Source of the DNA: Phoronis australis
Lineage: Eukaryota; Phoronida; Phoronidae
DNA length: 64,000 nt
Reading direction: 5' to 3'
Assembly (NCBI GenBank): GCA_002633005.1
Contig: NMRA01000001.1
Location: forward strand, 2,980,997-3,044,996
Every line of letters begins with the position of its first letter. The stretch's first letter is position 1. A model generated the notes under the pieces. That model was given only the letters and a program-made list of their open reading frames with translations, was not told the DNA's origin and did not search any database. This document shows positions 44,601 to 53,917 of this stretch, piece after piece. Made by a program: the position numbers and the translations under genes.

Positions 44601-45519
44601 CAGATACGGGCAGCTTGCAGTTAATGTTGTATTTCGTGGTTTAGCTGGATAAAAAGGAAACCAAATTATAGGCCTGCCATCCCCATATGGTGGGTCTCGT
44701 AATAATCCGACCTTATCGCGATAGGATTCTTTTCCCGTTACCAACTAGAGCATCAAAACAATTCTCAAGAAACGTTTCAGAGTTTATTGGGGTTGGACAG
44801 TAGGCCTACCCCGAAATGGCGGACTCGAAAATGTAGCATGCACGCATTGCTTGTGATTGGAGTTGCGGCTTATTAGGCAACAGTTCAGGATCCAGTGAAT
44901 GCGGTAATGTTTAAACCCCAGATTGCTTCGATCAAGACTAAACTTTGACAGCTATACAGCGACGAAATACAGCTTTATTTATGCTGACTGGCAACTTACC
45001 TTCATCCTCCAAATCCGTGTCATGTCCTGTATCAAACTTGTCACTAACATCCACAGAAGGCTTGATTTCCCTTTTGTCATCTTCTGCTAGTTCGCTGTCT
45101 ATGTCGTTGAGGAAATTCTCTGCCCATTCTCTAACTGGCGTGCGTACTCGCAACGTATTAACCTCGCTAACGTTATCCACGTGGTCAAGCTCCGTAATCA
45201 GAGTGCTAGATTTTTTGCTAAACCCCTTTTTATTGATCATTTTCTTCACACTGCTGTTAAACAAGGACACCCTGGTTTTGCTTTCGTACATCTCATCGTC
45301 TGCGTTGTTTACGTCAGCGTCTCCAGAGTCGAATGCTTTGAACCCATTGGTCGAACTTTTGCTACGGGGTGTACGGATCATCTTACTATGCGCAAGTGTT
45401 CCACTGGCGTCGACCGAATCGTCCAGTGTGTCGTCTGCGCACTTGGAGTGTCCAGACTTCTTTTTAAAATGTTGACTAGATTTTGAAACGACGAACGACT
45501 GACTCCTTTCCATGTGTGT
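35453..45519 (-). CDS. LRRC74A: LRRC74A-like protein: leucine-rich repeats plus two EF hands, complete
   Basis: Eleven coding exons on the minus strand: 45513-45000, 41943-41768, 41487-41380, 40736-40593, 40134-39967, 39540-39346, 38618-38523, 37642-37520, 36971-36819, 36086-36001, 35660-35453. They splice to 1971 nt, 656 residues, with every junction in phase. Residues 1-170 are hydrophilic and Ser/Lys/Asp-rich, probably disordered. Residues 172-230 hold PVSYFIRHIED and HHGLGPNGTKA, diagnostic of LRRC74A. About eight ribonuclease-inhibitor-type repeats (LELLDLAWNHIRGTGALALA and similar) follow to about 467. Then come two EF-hand loops, DKDNSMSVSKEE (542-553) and DKDGDGEIDYGE (578-589). The human protein is shorter (about 490), with degenerate EF hands as I recall. 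Its molecular role is not known; Ca binding is inferred. Confidence 0.93.
36001..36086 (-). CDS. LRRC74A: LRRC74A exon 10: second EF hand
   Basis: Acceptor gttttag, donor CGG|GTCAGT; 28 codons plus 2 nt. The canonical loop DKDGDGEIDYGE is completed by the first bases of the next exon, which confirms the junction. Confidence 0.9.
36255..36392 (+). mobile_element. MITE family with AGTAACGCTAGGACC ends, copy 2
   Basis: Same orientation as 30301-30440. The right end GGTCCTAGCGTTACTGAACG is intact; the left end is eroded. Interior ATTACGCGAGATATTACCGT then TTTTAAAAGAGAACACGTG matches copy 1. It lies in an LRRC74A intron. Confidence 0.6.
36449..36480. repeat. (TTTTG)n microsatellite
   Basis: A T run followed by about five TTTTG units in an LRRC74A intron. 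Confidence 0.85.
36819..36971 (-). CDS. LRRC74A: LRRC74A exon 9: first EF hand
   Basis: Acceptor gattacag, donor CAG|GTATGG; 51 codons. MTILKRYAQANGLRLIDLF precedes the loop DKDNSMSVSKEE, with acidic residues at positions 1, 3 and 12 as needed for Ca binding. Confidence 0.9.
37173..37276. repeat. Small MITE or hairpin with AACTTTACGACGCTTT ends
   Basis: AACTTTACGACGCTTTGT at 37173-37190 is mirrored by AAAGCGTCGTAAAGTT at 37261-37276. 104 bp overall. The interior contains GTGACTTGCCAC, itself partly symmetric. Confidence 0.6.
37520..37642 (-). CDS. LRRC74A: LRRC74A exon 8: post-LRR linker
   Basis: Acceptor ccttcag, donor CAG|GTATGT; 41 codons (EVFVSAPFLDLKFKLEEKKP and LEIVHGPITRERL). It corresponds to the region after the repeats in vertebrate LRRC74A. 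Confidence 0.88.
38523..38618 (-). CDS. LRRC74A: LRRC74A exon 7: last LRR
   Basis: Acceptor acacag, donor GTG|GTGAGT; 32 codons, VGNNPLEASGAFTLLQSI then SGIEYLDLV. It matches the NPI-x-x-DGA-x-LL region of vertebrate LRRC74A. Confidence 0.9.
38736..38932 (+). mobile_element. MITE family with GGTATTTTCGTAGC ends, copy 1
   Basis: CTCGGGTATTTTCGTAGCC at the left; the right end as complement is AGGGTATTTTCGTAGCCTC. Interior CGACTTCAGTCATACG and AGCTTGAAAGTCACGTGATT aligns with 42071-42269 in the same orientation. Located between LRRC74A exons 6 and 7. Confidence 0.7.
39346..39540 (-). CDS. LRRC74A: LRRC74A exon 6: two LRRs
   Basis: Acceptor tttacag, donor CGG|GTAAAG; 65 codons: GLKYLNVSMNGFAEEGTKAI and CLKELDLSWNRIPFEGAMGL, ending NEDLKVLR. 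Confidence 0.92.
39967..40134 (-). CDS. LRRC74A: LRRC74A exon 5: two LRRs
   Basis: Acceptor tttgcag, donor GCC|GTAAGT; 56 codons, encoding STLRFLYLRNNHIGERTIVA and SLELLDLAWNHIRGTGALAL. Confidence 0.93.
40593..40736 (-). CDS. LRRC74A: LRRC74A exon 4: LRRs (NTINKLDISGNEMHDRVGEG)
   Basis: Acceptor cttgtag, donor GAC|GTAAGT; 48 codons. The repeat register continues without a break from exon 3 into exon 5. Confidence 0.92.
41204..41291. repeat. 42-bp unit in tandem, two copies
   Basis: AATTAAAGGGGCGGTAAACC then CATGCCTTCTGTTAGGTCACAT is repeated at 41246 with a single G-to-A change. Near identity points to a recent duplication or an assembly artefact. Confidence 0.85.
41380..41487 (-). CDS. LRRC74A: LRRC74A exon 3: LRR (WNTTIERINLEGNDIREDGA)
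   Basis: Acceptor ttgcag, donor TTG|GTAAGT. 36 codons, phase 0 both sides. One and a bit ribonuclease-inhibitor-type repeats. Confidence 0.92.
41768..41943 (-). CDS. LRRC74A: LRRC74A exon 2: family signature PVSYFIRHIED / HHGLGPNGTKA
   Basis: Acceptor ctttcag, donor GAG|GTAAAC. Residues 172-230. The motif where LRRC74A proteins enter the repeat domain is clear here, fixing identity. Confidence 0.92.
42071..42269 (+). mobile_element. MITE family with GGTATTTTCGTAGC ends, copy 2
   Basis: Left TCCGAACACCTCG then AGTATTTTCGTAGGCT; the right end as complement is TCCCGAACACCTCGGGTATT then TTCGTAGC. The two terminal repeats are about 28 bp. Interior GGCTTCAGTAATACGG and AACTTGAAAGTCACATGACT matches copy 1. 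Located between exons 1 and 2 of LRRC74A. Confidence 0.7.
42984..43013. repeat. Three tandem copies of ATCGGATACT
   Basis: Three units, followed by a diverged partial one. Intron of LRRC74A. Confidence 0.8.
45000..45519 (-). CDS. LRRC74A: LRRC74A exon 1: disordered N-terminal extension
   Basis: Acceptor tcttttcag at 45520, six nt of UTR, then ATG at 45513 (MERSQSFVVSKSSQ). An upstream in-frame ATG lies on the intron side and is not used. 171 codons plus one base; donor AAG|GTAAGT at 44999. The sequence is rich in Ser, Lys and Asp with a late acidic segment (NDIDSELAEDDKRE). This N-terminus is much longer than in vertebrates. Confidence 0.85.
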
Positions 45520-46484
45520 CTGAAAAGACATCAATATTCTTGTTAACAAATTTTAATACTGACGTAAGCCTTTTAAGCAATATTTGATTTCAACTGATTT
45601 CATTGTCAAAATTTTCAAATAATTTCATATAATTTTATTATTGCAAAATAAATCGAACATGTCGCGGCAGTCCATTAGTGCATCAAAGAGGGAAGTGATT
45701 CCATTATTAATTAGAAAACTATGTACTGTATTCTGTTCAAGGCAGTTAATTTCCCAATATAGTGTGTGGAGACCGTGTTCCAGAATCAAATAATGGAATT
45801 GATTGCTTTCAACAAATATATTCTGGTGTGCATTTTAATGCACGCTGTTAGATATATTGGACAACAGAATTGATTCCGTTAATCAAATGTAAAACCGCTC
45901 GTAGTGACTCAGTAAAACTGGAAATGAAATCTATCTGAAATAATCGAAATTTTTATTTGCGTTTTCTTTAATAGGATCGATTGCATAGGATTTTGTGTAT
46001 TTCAGTAATAAATTAGGAAATCTCAAATGAAGGTCTTGTTTGATTATTCAGGAAATTTGTTAACAATGAAACCCGTCTGTTGTAAAATGCTGATAAAAAA
46101 GCCAGAGAAGATATGGCTTTCTTAGGCGATCGTGTGGTTTATACCTAATCACTTTTTCAGCTCACTACGACTAGCGGATTGTAATCGAGAAATTACCTGG
46201 GTGTCACTAAACTTCTCAAGAGTTTTTATCCGTACTAAACTGTTTAAAGTGGTCACCAAGACCAAAAATTGTCAAACCTATTTAAAATGAAACGTGTAGG
46301 CTCACACAGCGCTGCGTCATGTCCCGTCGTTTCCCACTGTAATCAACTCTGCAGTGCAACCCAAGTTTGCGTTGAAGTTACTTCCTGAAGACATTTTCAT
46401 TAAATGTCTCTTCGAAGCTTAACTGTTTAACAAACGATGAACGCGAGGTCTACATTAAGAATTCTAAAGTAGAAGGGTCCTTAC

Positions 46485-46570
46485 CTATGCTGCGTGGTTA
46501 CGTAGGGCCACACAGACCACCGCCTCAGTCTTGATTTGCTCTTTTCCGAGATTGAATTAGTCCCTTGTAG
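46485..46570 (-). promoter_or_regulatory. Putative 5'UTR exon and promoter of LRRC74A
   Basis: LRRC74A exon 1 opens with an acceptor at 45520, so an upstream non-coding exon exists. On the minus strand GCATAG|GTAAGG at 46485/46484 is a strong donor about 960 bp away. Its upstream limit is not determined. Confidence 0.35.
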
Positions 46571-48329
46571 GGGGACGAGTCAAAAGTGGAAGACTCTAGC
46601 CCCCTAACCTAAATGAGCTGTTCATATCTCCGTGCAGACACTCAGAACGGCTTCAATTGCGATCCCAAAAATGGTATTATCCGCGACGTAAACTCTAGTT
46701 GTAAGTTACGGAACTAACGATAGAATCCCACAGTGAGTGGTCCAAGACAAGTTATCAAAAATAGACGGTGTGATTCAATATGTTCAGTTGTGTAACGCAC
46801 TGTAAACGGGGACAATAGAATTGCGGTGATTAATTGTTAGGGTAAAATGACCAAAATAGAAGAGTCACTGAGATGTTATTAATAACATTGTACGACTTTT
46901 ACACTGGAGTAGGATTTAGATGAAAGGAGCAAAGGGCAAGGAGAAGGGGGAGAGACGAATAAACAGAACTGTAATTTATGTAGCTAATGCACTGAAAGCG
47001 CTATGGTTACAATGTGCTTGTTTGTGACCCGTTAGGGAATTTACGTGAACGGCACTATAGGACCAACAATGGCGTTGAGACGGCAAAAACAATGCATTGT
47101 TGTTTATATCCATGACCCAGTGTTCGAACTTTTCATGTACTTCTAACGTTTTCTTTTTTAAACAAAATTTATAATAAATTAATGGTTTTAGGAGTAAAGG
47201 TGAAAGTCAGAGTACTTCGGTTAATAATATAGTTTTTAAAACGATGACTTTCATGTGATGGAGTTCTGATTTCACAGCCTTAGTTTCGGTTTTGTTGACA
47301 TTGATGATATTTTTTAAAACGAGGCCAGGTTGTAATAACAACGTAAAAAAAACTATTCTTCGATCCAGCTGAATTTAAATTGAAAAATGTTTTAAAAATA
47401 TTTTCAAAGTGACGGGTATGTTTTAGATAATTCGATTGAGGCGACCGATTTGAAAGATTTTTAAATCTGATTGAAAGTTGCTTTTGCACGGCTTTGTGAA
47501 TTTCTAGCATAAAAGACTTCTTAAAACAATTATACTAATTTTACCGTAAGTTTTTAAAATCTTTTTATTGCGAAAATAGTGCAAAACATACCACTCGACT
47601 TGTGCAAGTGTTTTATTTAAAAGGATACTAAATCCTGCATTGGTGATTTCAATCAATCCTCGTGCTGCCACCTGCTAGTCACAGATTGAATATTATGGCT
47701 CATGGTGGGTGGCCTCTTTCCTGGTCTCGGGTTAGTTGTCCCCTGGCAGTAATATACATGATGTTGTCACTCAGTCGCCTTAAGCATAGATTAATTGTTT
47801 ACCAGATTTTGAGGGTTAAGCGGGTTGCAGTTACAGACCATTATTTTGTTTCATAGATCTGGAAGAGAAAGTCGTTTTCAATATCTGTTAATAGGCCTAA
47901 AACAGATTTGGTGTCCTTTTACAAAAGTTTTTTTTGTAAAGTGTTAAAAAAAACTTTTAAAAACACTGTAGTGCTGGCTATTCAGTCATAGGGACATTGT
48001 CATTTCATTGAGTCGGCATCCTGGAGTTGGATCACAATTGTTTTGATTCCCATACCTACACTTGTTTCAAGGGAAATTATAATATCACGTTACTGAGGTT
48101 GCATGTATTTACCTACAGGGGGCCTGGCGTGGACTGCCGATGCCCTGTCTTGTGTGATGGAAGTACAGCACGCCACCTTTCGTGCTCTGAGTTAAACCTC
48201 AGGCGGATATCCGCCAAGCGTGTGTTCATAGAAGTCGAAAAATGGCAAGTTGTCTGAATTTATCGTGTTTTGTTCTTCGTTCTAATCTAGATATTTATAA
48301 CTGACGTCCTTTCTTTTAATTATTTACAG
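46571..48329. other. Inter-gene region between LRRC74A and FCF1, shared promoter zone
   Basis: The two genes diverge here. The FCF1 exon carrying its ATG must lie in or near this stretch. Two ATG|GT sites fit the required phase: 46671-46673 (ATG|GTATTA) and 47702-47704 (ATG|GTGGGT); neither is proven. I see no other gene. Confidence 0.4.
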
Positions 48330-48397
48330 GGGAAGACTAAACAAGCACGAAAATACGCCGTAATGAAGAAACTTATCAGTTTAAAAGACTCGAGAAT
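48330..48397 (+). CDS. FCF1: FCF1 exon: [20 protein letters not shown]
   Basis: Acceptor tttacag at 48329; donor AAT|GTGAGT at 48398. The reading begins GGG AAG ACT, so the ATG must be the last codon of the preceding exon. An internal Met (AVMKK) is unlikely to be the start, because the first basic residues are conserved. Confidence 0.92.
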
Positions 48398-51300
48398 GTG
48401 AGTGAGTTTTGTCGGACCACTGGCACTGCCACTACCGTGCGTTCAGTAACGCTAGGACCTAGCTAAAATGTAACCAAAGTCACGTCTCTAGGTTTAAAAT
48501 ACACGACAATGACTCATGTAATGTAGAGAAGTCTTGCTTTGTAGGGAGGTCCTAGCGTTACTTAACGGGAGGCCGGCCTTACCTGAAAGCTAGCTGTATG
48601 TTGACTACTGACAGTCAAAACACAGCTAGGAACCTCTGTATGGTAAGCTAGTCCAATAGAATTGACACCTTCACACCACCTGGGTATTTCTGCTCATCAG
48701 CTCGTCATAAAACTTATATCATTATCAACATGTGGAGCTAATGATGGCCGGGCTGCATTCAAAATCTGGTAACCAGTTTTCACTAACTAACGACCGTTGC
48801 CGTTATTCAATGAAAACTGGTTCCCGGTGGCCATTTTGAAGAGGGACCCTTTTACCCAAAATCTGAGAGTCAATACTCACTCACCTTGCCCGTTGCAGCT
48901 GAGAAAAACAGTCTAACAAGCGCCTTTTTTGCACAATTCTCTGCCTTTTGTAACAAGGAAAAGTCTATAGTCATTTTGGAAACAGTACGCTCGTGTCACA
49001 CACACATGTGCCATTTCCTAATTTTTTGCAACATCTCTTGGGAGATTAGGACAGCTTCGAAACAGCAAAATTTGCTCAGAATTTTGGTTGGGTTGTATTG
49101 AAATTTATAATGAAAGAAAACCAGTCCCGCAACCTTGTGGAGAATCAGTGAAAAAAGAAACTGGTCTACAGGTGACGCTACATTTCATGGAGCTGAAAGC
49201 TGGCGCATAAGATCGCTCCACTAGTTTTTTTTAAAATACGAGCAAATCTCCAGAAATCGCTTTCGCTCCACCACAGCAGAATAACAGAGAACATTGATTT
49301 TTCTAACACTGGTAAATAATTTAGCTAACTCAAGGAAAAGTGTTGTTTTAAGGACATCAATTTTGTGTCAGATTTTATTTGACCATTTTTTTATCCACGT
49401 AGGCGCAAAGCTGTATGTTTAGTTTACAACTTTGCACCAAGGGTATGTGAGGCTTGCGTGGCTTTCACTAGTCAGTGCCACCACCTCTACTTAGCAGTAG
49501 AGACGGTGATGCTCCTATGGGCCCTTCATACACCGGAAGCTTTTCACCGAATTATATCTCACATTAATTTTAAACCATCAAAGTCACGTTGCCATAAGTA
49601 CCTTTTGTGCATAGAGGGACACCATAGGAGGCCGTCGATATCCTTTAATTCCTTCCAACTCGAACAAATATTCCTGTAATCAAACGTTTTTCAAGTAGTC
49701 CTTTGTTCAGTTGCCTAAATCAGCAACTTGCCACTTTAAGACTGCTCGTGCCAGGGGTCTGTGAACGAAGGACTGCTCAAAAAACTAAACTCGTTGTTGT
49801 CTGATCTTATTGCTTTGTGTCTAGTTTGGTTTTCATGCCTTATCTCATTTGTGCATGGTTGGAATGTGCAAGATTTGTCTATGATTTGTCTACATGTATG
49901 AGATACTATGTATATCAAGAGTAGTAATTCTAGTCAAGGTTTCGTCCTGATTTTGTTTTACATGCTTATACTTTAAAGCTTGTGAATTTTCCAGCAAAGG
50001 AAAAGAAAGGGAAAAGAAGAAGAAAAAGAAGCCAAATCCACAGAATTTAAGTGTCAGAGAATTGTATGTATCAAGCTTGTGTTTTTATTGACAACGTTGG
50101 TCTTGTGGAATAATTAAGTTTGGGTCAAGAGCACTTGGATGACCCTATTTTCTGATTGACTTTGGCAATGCTATGTAGATGGACTGGACCTGTCTAATCT
50201 CATCTACTAAGAAATCAAGCCTATGGTGGTTCAATGACAATAAAATAAATTTTACAAACAAAATCAAAATTATTCTTGAATGAGAGTTCCTCAGGAACCA
50301 AGGTATTTGTTCAAAAATTTCATATTTGCTTTGAAATTGTATCTTTGTAGAATATTACAGTTGTAGTCATTGTTTATTGAAGCTCTATTTCTCATCCAAA
50401 TAGTGCAGAAATACATTTTTAGGAATTACATGTTGTTGTGTTGGATCTATATCGCCATAGCGTTTTTTAAGTGTAAATGCTTTGGTATTCTGAAAATAAA
50501 AATGTACGTTATTCAAGTAGTTGTATCGGTATTTAAACAGATATTCAAATCCAGTGCCATCGATAAAAGTGAGAGCTTGTGTTCAAATTTTTATCTACGG
50601 ATATGCTTAAGGCGGAGCAAGTGAGGTGAATCTTTTGCATGGTGTAGTTTTTGCAAATCAGACTTTTCGATCGCTGACAGTGTTTGGGAGGTTCAGGAAT
50701 TAAAGAAAAACGTGTATTGTATAAATCTGTGGTGGGATGACAATTTTCCTTGAAAAGAAGCCGCTGATTTTTCGGTAAGCTAATGAAACATGAATTTGAA
50801 TGCATTCTTGTTCTCTCTATCCTTACAGGCCTCAGGCATCTTCAGCACTGTTCTTCAAATACAACACACAGCTGGGTCCGCCCTATCACATCTTGATTGA
50901 CACCAATTTCATCAATTTCTCCATTAAAAACAAACTTGACATCATGCAGTCGATGATGGACTGTCTATATGCCAAGTGTAAGTTATGGTGCATGTATGAT
51001 TAAGCACTTTGGCTTGTCTATTTGTTAGTTTAATTAAAAAACATTGTTCGTTGTCTTCTGTTTTTAAGGCTGATCCTGAAACTTGCAGTGGTTTTCAAGA
51101 AAGTAGGCTTTAGCTCTCGTCAGAATCAACAAAATTCCTAAGCAAAATGTTTGATGGTAATTCTCATCTTTGACATAATTTCAGTGAAGCTATAATATGA
51201 ATTCTGACAAAATTTAAACCCGGAAATGTTGTAACAGGATAGACAGTTGTCCTCGCTCAATAACTGGGCTGGCGTTCTCGTTAACACCATTCTTTTGTCG

Positions 51301-53608
51301 TGATTATGAATACTGCGTATAAATGTCTTATATGTAATATCCCTGCCTCTGCTATTATTGTTGTGACATCTCGGGTTACTCTGTTTTATGTGTTCTTGTA
51401 GGTATCCCGTACATAACACAGTGTGTCATGGCTGAGTTAGAGAAACTGGGCAGCAAATACAGGGTTGCATTGAGGTAGGTGGCAGCACTGGTTTGCTTGT
51501 TGATTTTTCTTGTATTCTGAATCACTTAGAATAAGACCCACTTAATAACAAGTTTTCAAGATCATTACGTTTGAGCCTGGAAAGTAATGTGTATCCACAA
51601 ATAGACATATTCGAAAAGTTGTTAAAATTTGAAAAATTTTTTTGGAAAATAGTGCAATTTTTATAGTGACTGGTGCAAAGTTTAAAATACAAGTGTTTCC
51701 CATGGGCACGCTAAATTGATGAATCACTTCCTGATGCCGCCCGTCAATAACTAGAAAAGCAAACTTTTGTCCCCTACTACAACATTTGGTAAAGATAAAT
51801 TTGATTAAAGCATCCATATTTTGCATTTCTTTTGGTTTCTGCTGATGCTAGTCCTGGTGTTGTATGTGGGACATTTTTCTGTGACATTATTAGACGCTTG
51901 ATTTCGTTGAAAAAATGAATTCTGCCTTTGTCTACTCCTGTGACTTACTTAACTGTTTTCTTGTTGCTAGAATTGCCAAAGATCCGCGATTTGAGCGGTT
52001 ACCCTGCATGCACAAGGGCACATATGCTGATGACTGTCTAGTACAGAGAGTAACACAGGTATAGTATTTAGGGGTGTATCTGGTACAAAGAGTAACACAG
52101 GTATGATATTGTCTAGTCCCTAACTTTAACAACAATAAGCAGTTGCTAAGTTTGCATGATGGCAGGAGTACTTGTTGAACTGACAATTTTAAACGTGGAT
52201 GACGTCAAACTTTGACAAAGTTCATCATGCTAAAAGTGATGATAAATGTCTACATTATGTTGGCTACATTTCGTTAAGATTGTCTTGGGATTTTGATCCT
52301 GACAGTTTACTGCAATTATACCCTTCTGCTGTCTCTCTGACAAAAAAAATATCTGGATATGATAGCATCAATTTAGTCTGAGTAAAGTTCAACAGCAGTG
52401 GTATTTTATTGTGATGATAATTCAGGCTCATTGCCAAGTAGTTCTGGCACAAAGAGATTCAAGTGTAAGCAATTTGTTTTGAAAATTACTATCCAATCTT
52501 TGACATATCTCCAAGTTTCGTATGGTTCCAATGTGTGACTCAGTATTCACCAGGTGACGCTAAAACTTCAAGGTCCCAGTTTTTACGTCCTGGATAGATT
52601 GAGAACAGGAAGTAGTTCATCAGCATTGGTGCCTTTGCGTGATTTACTATGCGAATTTCGAGTTACTCTTTGTCACTTATGTCTGTTCTGATGGACGATA
52701 AAACATGTTCAGAGGAACACTTCTAAGTCGTTAAAAGTATCAATTCAATTCAAAATCATCTGTGTCAGAACTTTTACTCAACCTGTAATTGACGGGTGAT
52801 ATATATTCTTATTTCAGCACAAATGTTATATAGTCGCCACCTGTGATAAAGATCTGCGGAGACGAATACGAAAAATACCAGGAGTACCCATTATGTATCT
52901 CTCTGAACACAAGTGAGTATCTTGTACTCTTTTTTGGAATTACATGAACAATGCGTTCTATAAATTGTTAAGCTGGTATATTTAAAACAACCATAGATCA
53001 GAGAAACAACTATATCTTTTGCATGTCATGAAATTTTGTGAGATTGATAATCTGTTTAAAAGCATTCTTGAGGCCATTTCCAAGCAGGATGCATTGGCCT
53101 TTTATCTTTGATGGCGAATTAAATAACTATTGAATCACACCACTTAGCTGTAATTGAGCTCAACTTGTGTTTCTTACAATTGAGCTCAACTTGTATATCT
53201 CACTCAGGGATATATGGACTTGGTAAGAACTGGCTTATTCACCGACAATGACAAGTTTGACTTCACAAGTCATCAATTTGTATGCTGAAAGCAATATAAG
53301 GACTGTCAGTTAAATGGGAAATGCCGGTTCCATGTCTGGACTCTAGATGGAGTTGTGTATTAGTGCTTAGCAGCTTTGAATTTTAGTCTTAGGTATATAG
53401 CAGGACATCAAATCTCATTTTGTTTGAGATAAGCACCGTATGTGACAACATGGGCGGCGCAGCCCTGAAATAATTGACCCCTTTGGTGTGCCGTCCATGA
53501 ACTACCTTTTCCTTGGTAGACTGATTACATGCATTTAATCTGTGTTCATTTGGCCTCAGGTATTCCATTGAGAGGATGCCAGATGCTTTTGGAGCACCAA
53601 AGACTTGA
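48330..53608 (+). CDS. FCF1: FCF1/UTP24, PIN-domain endonuclease of the SSU processome (start exon unresolved)
   Basis: Seven exons, 48330-48397, 49995-50063, 50829-50977, 51402-51474, 51971-52058, 52818-52912 and 53560-53608, splice in phase to 196 codons. With an ATG ending an upstream exon the protein is 197 residues, against 198 in human. It begins (M)[20 protein letters not shown], then a Lys-rich linker, then the PIN domain: LIDTNFINF (D71), [10 protein letters not shown] (E108), [12 protein letters not shown] (D141/D142), [20 protein letters not shown] (D160). It ends in [15 protein letters not shown]. In yeast, Fcf1/Utp24 is the nuclease for pre-rRNA sites A1 and A2 in the nucleolus; the acidic residues needed are all present here. 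A housekeeping gene; identity is very secure. Confidence 0.96.
48437..48572 (-). mobile_element. MITE family with AGTAACGCTAGGACC ends, copy 3 (best ends)
   Basis: GTGCGTTCAGTAACGCTAGG at the left and, as complement of the right end, CCCGTTAAGTAACGCTAGG give terminal repeats of about 21 bp with one mismatch. The interior matches copies 1 and 2 in reverse. It sits in the first sequenced intron of FCF1, 39 bp after the exon. Confidence 0.7.
48754..48842. mobile_element. Foldback with AACCAGTTTTCA arms
   Basis: TTCAAAATCTGGTAACCAGT then TTTCA on the left; the right end as complement is TTCAAAATGGCCACCGGGAA then CCAGTTTTCA. Shares the TTTTGAGAACCAGTTT-type core of 13937-14050. In an FCF1 intron. 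Confidence 0.55.
49995..50063 (+). CDS. FCF1: FCF1 exon: Lys-rich linker
   Basis: Acceptor tttccag, donor AATT|GTATGT. It encodes [16 protein letters not shown] and LSVRE, matching the basic KEKKDPSALKERE region of human FCF1. Confidence 0.92.
50829..50977 (+). CDS. FCF1: FCF1 exon: PIN domain start, LIDTNFINF
   Basis: Acceptor ccttacag, donor AAGT|GTAAGT. Holds [20 protein letters not shown] and [11 protein letters not shown], including catalytic D71. Confidence 0.96.
51402..51474 (+). CDS. FCF1: FCF1 exon: [10 protein letters not shown]
   Basis: Acceptor cttgtag, donor GAG|GTAGGT. Encodes [19 protein letters not shown], including E108. Confidence 0.95.
51971..52058 (+). CDS. FCF1: FCF1 exon: [11 protein letters not shown]
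   Basis: Acceptor gttgctag, donor CAG|GTATAG. Encodes [20 protein letters not shown]. The last 21 nt and the donor are duplicated 42 nt downstream. Confidence 0.95.
52038..52106. repeat. Tandem duplication of the FCF1 exon end and donor
   Basis: CTAGTACAGAGAGTAACACAG|GTATAG (exon end, donor at 52059) is followed 42 nt later by CTGGTACAAAGAGTAACACAG|GTATGA (52101). Use of the second donor would insert an in-frame stop at once (GTA TAG). Confidence 0.8.
52818..52912 (+). CDS. FCF1: FCF1 exon: [20 protein letters not shown]
   Basis: Acceptor atttcag, donor CAA|GTGAGT. Contains D160 and the basic helix. Confidence 0.95.
53153..53205. repeat. Two-copy tandem repeat, AATTGAGCTCAACTTGT
   Basis: AATTGAGCTCAACTTGT occurs twice, 26 bp apart; GAGCTC is itself palindromic. 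FCF1 intron. Confidence 0.75.
53560..53608 (+). CDS. FCF1: FCF1 terminal exon
   Basis: Acceptor gcctcag; [16 protein letters not shown] and stop TGA at 53606-53608. Human ends MPDDYGAPRF. Confidence 0.93.
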
Positions 53609-53911
53609 TGGGTGACAGAGGGCGCTGTGTTGCAGTGACTGGAGTGACTTGCTGTTTCTTGGTTATGATTACGGTAGCCAGGAATGTGAAATACTGCAAT
53701 GTGCTTTTTAAAGAAACCTGCCAACAGACTGGAAAACAACATGGCTCCATGCATTCAACGCATGTGAAACATGGGAATTTAGATGGAGGTACTGGATCGA
53801 TTTAGACAATAGAAAAGGTTACATTTGATGTATACCATGTGTTCTCAAGTCAATGCTCAGAATGCAGTATATCTCTACTGATCAATGTAACCAATGTGAA
53901 AGACTGTTTCC

Positions 53912-53917
53912 AATAAA
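53912..53917 (+). terminator. FCF1: Poly(A) signal AATAAA of FCF1
   Basis: AATAAA about 300 nt after the FCF1 stop codon, a usual 3'UTR length. Confidence 0.6.

Larger units (their letters stand above)
35661..45520 (-). other. LRRC74A introns, repeat content
   Basis: Introns range from about 0.3 to 3.1 kb. They hold MITE copies at 36255-36392, 38736-38932 and 42071-42269, a short hairpin at 37173-37276, a (TTTTG)n tract at 36449-36480, a 42-bp tandem repeat at 41204-41291 and a triple 10-mer at 42984-43013. The 3-kb intron 41944-44999 carries an antisense 159-codon frame with no recognised domain. Confidence 0.6.
48398..53559 (+). other. FCF1 introns
   Basis: Six introns of about 0.4 to 1.6 kb. 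Contents: MITE copy 48437-48572, foldback 48754-48842, a duplicated splice donor at 52038-52106 and a small tandem repeat at 53153-53205. No nested gene, and I see no snoRNA box C/D pair that I could defend. Confidence 0.55.

Noticed and set aside
44945-45475. 176-codon plus-strand open frame
   Set aside because: Antisense shadow of LRRC74A exon 1; the minus frame splices cleanly into the family signature.
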